DNA of 23,332 nucleotides from an uncultured Hungatella sp. (lineage in GTDB: Bacteria > Bacillota > Clostridia > Lachnospirales > Lachnospiraceae). Below the pieces are notes generated by a model. That model saw nothing but the letters and a program-made list of their open reading frames with translations. It made no database searches and was not told where the DNA came from. This document shows, in pieces, positions 23,312-23,332 of the stretch. Location of the stretch: positions 1 to 23,332 of the forward strand of contig CAJTUV010000044.1 in the NCBI GenBank assembly GCA_910579515.1, in the 5' to 3' direction. Both the position numbers and the translations under genes were made by a program. Positions within the stretch are counted from its first letter, which is position 1. Every line of letters starts with the position of its first letter.

Positions 23312-23332
23312 AAAAATCAAAAGAAATTATCA

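Larger units (their letters stand above)
16970..23332. mobile_element. Left part of a probable integrative conjugative element
   Basis: Evidence is indirect: a flippase gene is truncated at the left limit, then come plasmid-like parAB with a repeat array, a DUF6075-like gene, a toxin-antitoxin pair, small unknown genes and a signal-peptide pilin-like protein typical of conjugation operons in Firmicutes elements. Integrase, relaxase and type IV secretion ATPases are not in the window. Left boundary is inferred from where flippase homology stops; the right end is not seen. An integrated plasmid is an alternative. Confidence 0.65.

Overview
The window looks like a chromosome segment from a low-to-mid GC Gram-positive anaerobe, most likely a Lachnospiraceae-type Clostridium. 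This is inferred from strong AGGAGG ribosome binding sites, the mix of genes (FeoA-FeoB fusion, type Ic-like aspartate aminotransferase, YfhO, GtrA, a SpoVB-like flippase) and an integrative-element backbone of the kind common in gut Firmicutes. No rRNA, tRNA or CRISPR array was found.

Region 1 (1-9583) is core metabolism. The extreme left end carries, on the minus strand, what looks like the first ~55 nt of a group IIC intron. It sits directly after the T-tract of the terminator of a low-specificity threonine aldolase gene (ltaE, minus). Back-to-back promoters separate ltaE from a feoA-feoB fusion gene (ferrous iron uptake). A tight co-directional block follows: an AspT-like aminotransferase, a GtrA-like flippase, a YfhO-family membrane protein and argH. 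It ends at a clear terminator.

Region 2 (9600-16280) is a complete type I restriction-modification locus, hsdM-hsdS-hsdR, with its own promoter and a 14-bp-stem terminator. An AT-rich gap between hsdM and hsdS holds two small unrecognised ORFs. Strand composition (C versus G) breaks near the 3' end of hsdS and continues into the DUF4145 part of hsdR, which suggests a mosaic locus.

Region 3 (16290-16970) is the C-terminal half of a SpoVB/MATE-like polysaccharide flippase on the minus strand. It is abruptly truncated, and the break is the best candidate for the left junction of an inserted element.

Region 4 (about 16970 to the window end) is probably the left part of an integrative conjugative element. 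It has a DUF6075-like gene, parA-parB overlapping by 14 bp, and a tandem array of about 13 degenerate palindromes at a 35-36 bp period immediately behind parB. Next come an HTH-like putative regulator, a hicA-hicB toxin-antitoxin pair with its own promoter/operator, two small unknown genes behind a structured leader with a terminator, and a secreted pilin-like (TrbC/VirB2-type) small protein behind a second, similar promoter-leader-terminator. A single perfect 23-bp version of the array palindrome lies between these last two operons. My main candidate for something undescribed is this ParAB plus 35-bp palindrome array with a solo distal copy: a probable centromere-like locus on a chromosomally integrated element. 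Integrase, relaxase and the right end lie outside the window, so the element's type and boundaries are inferred.
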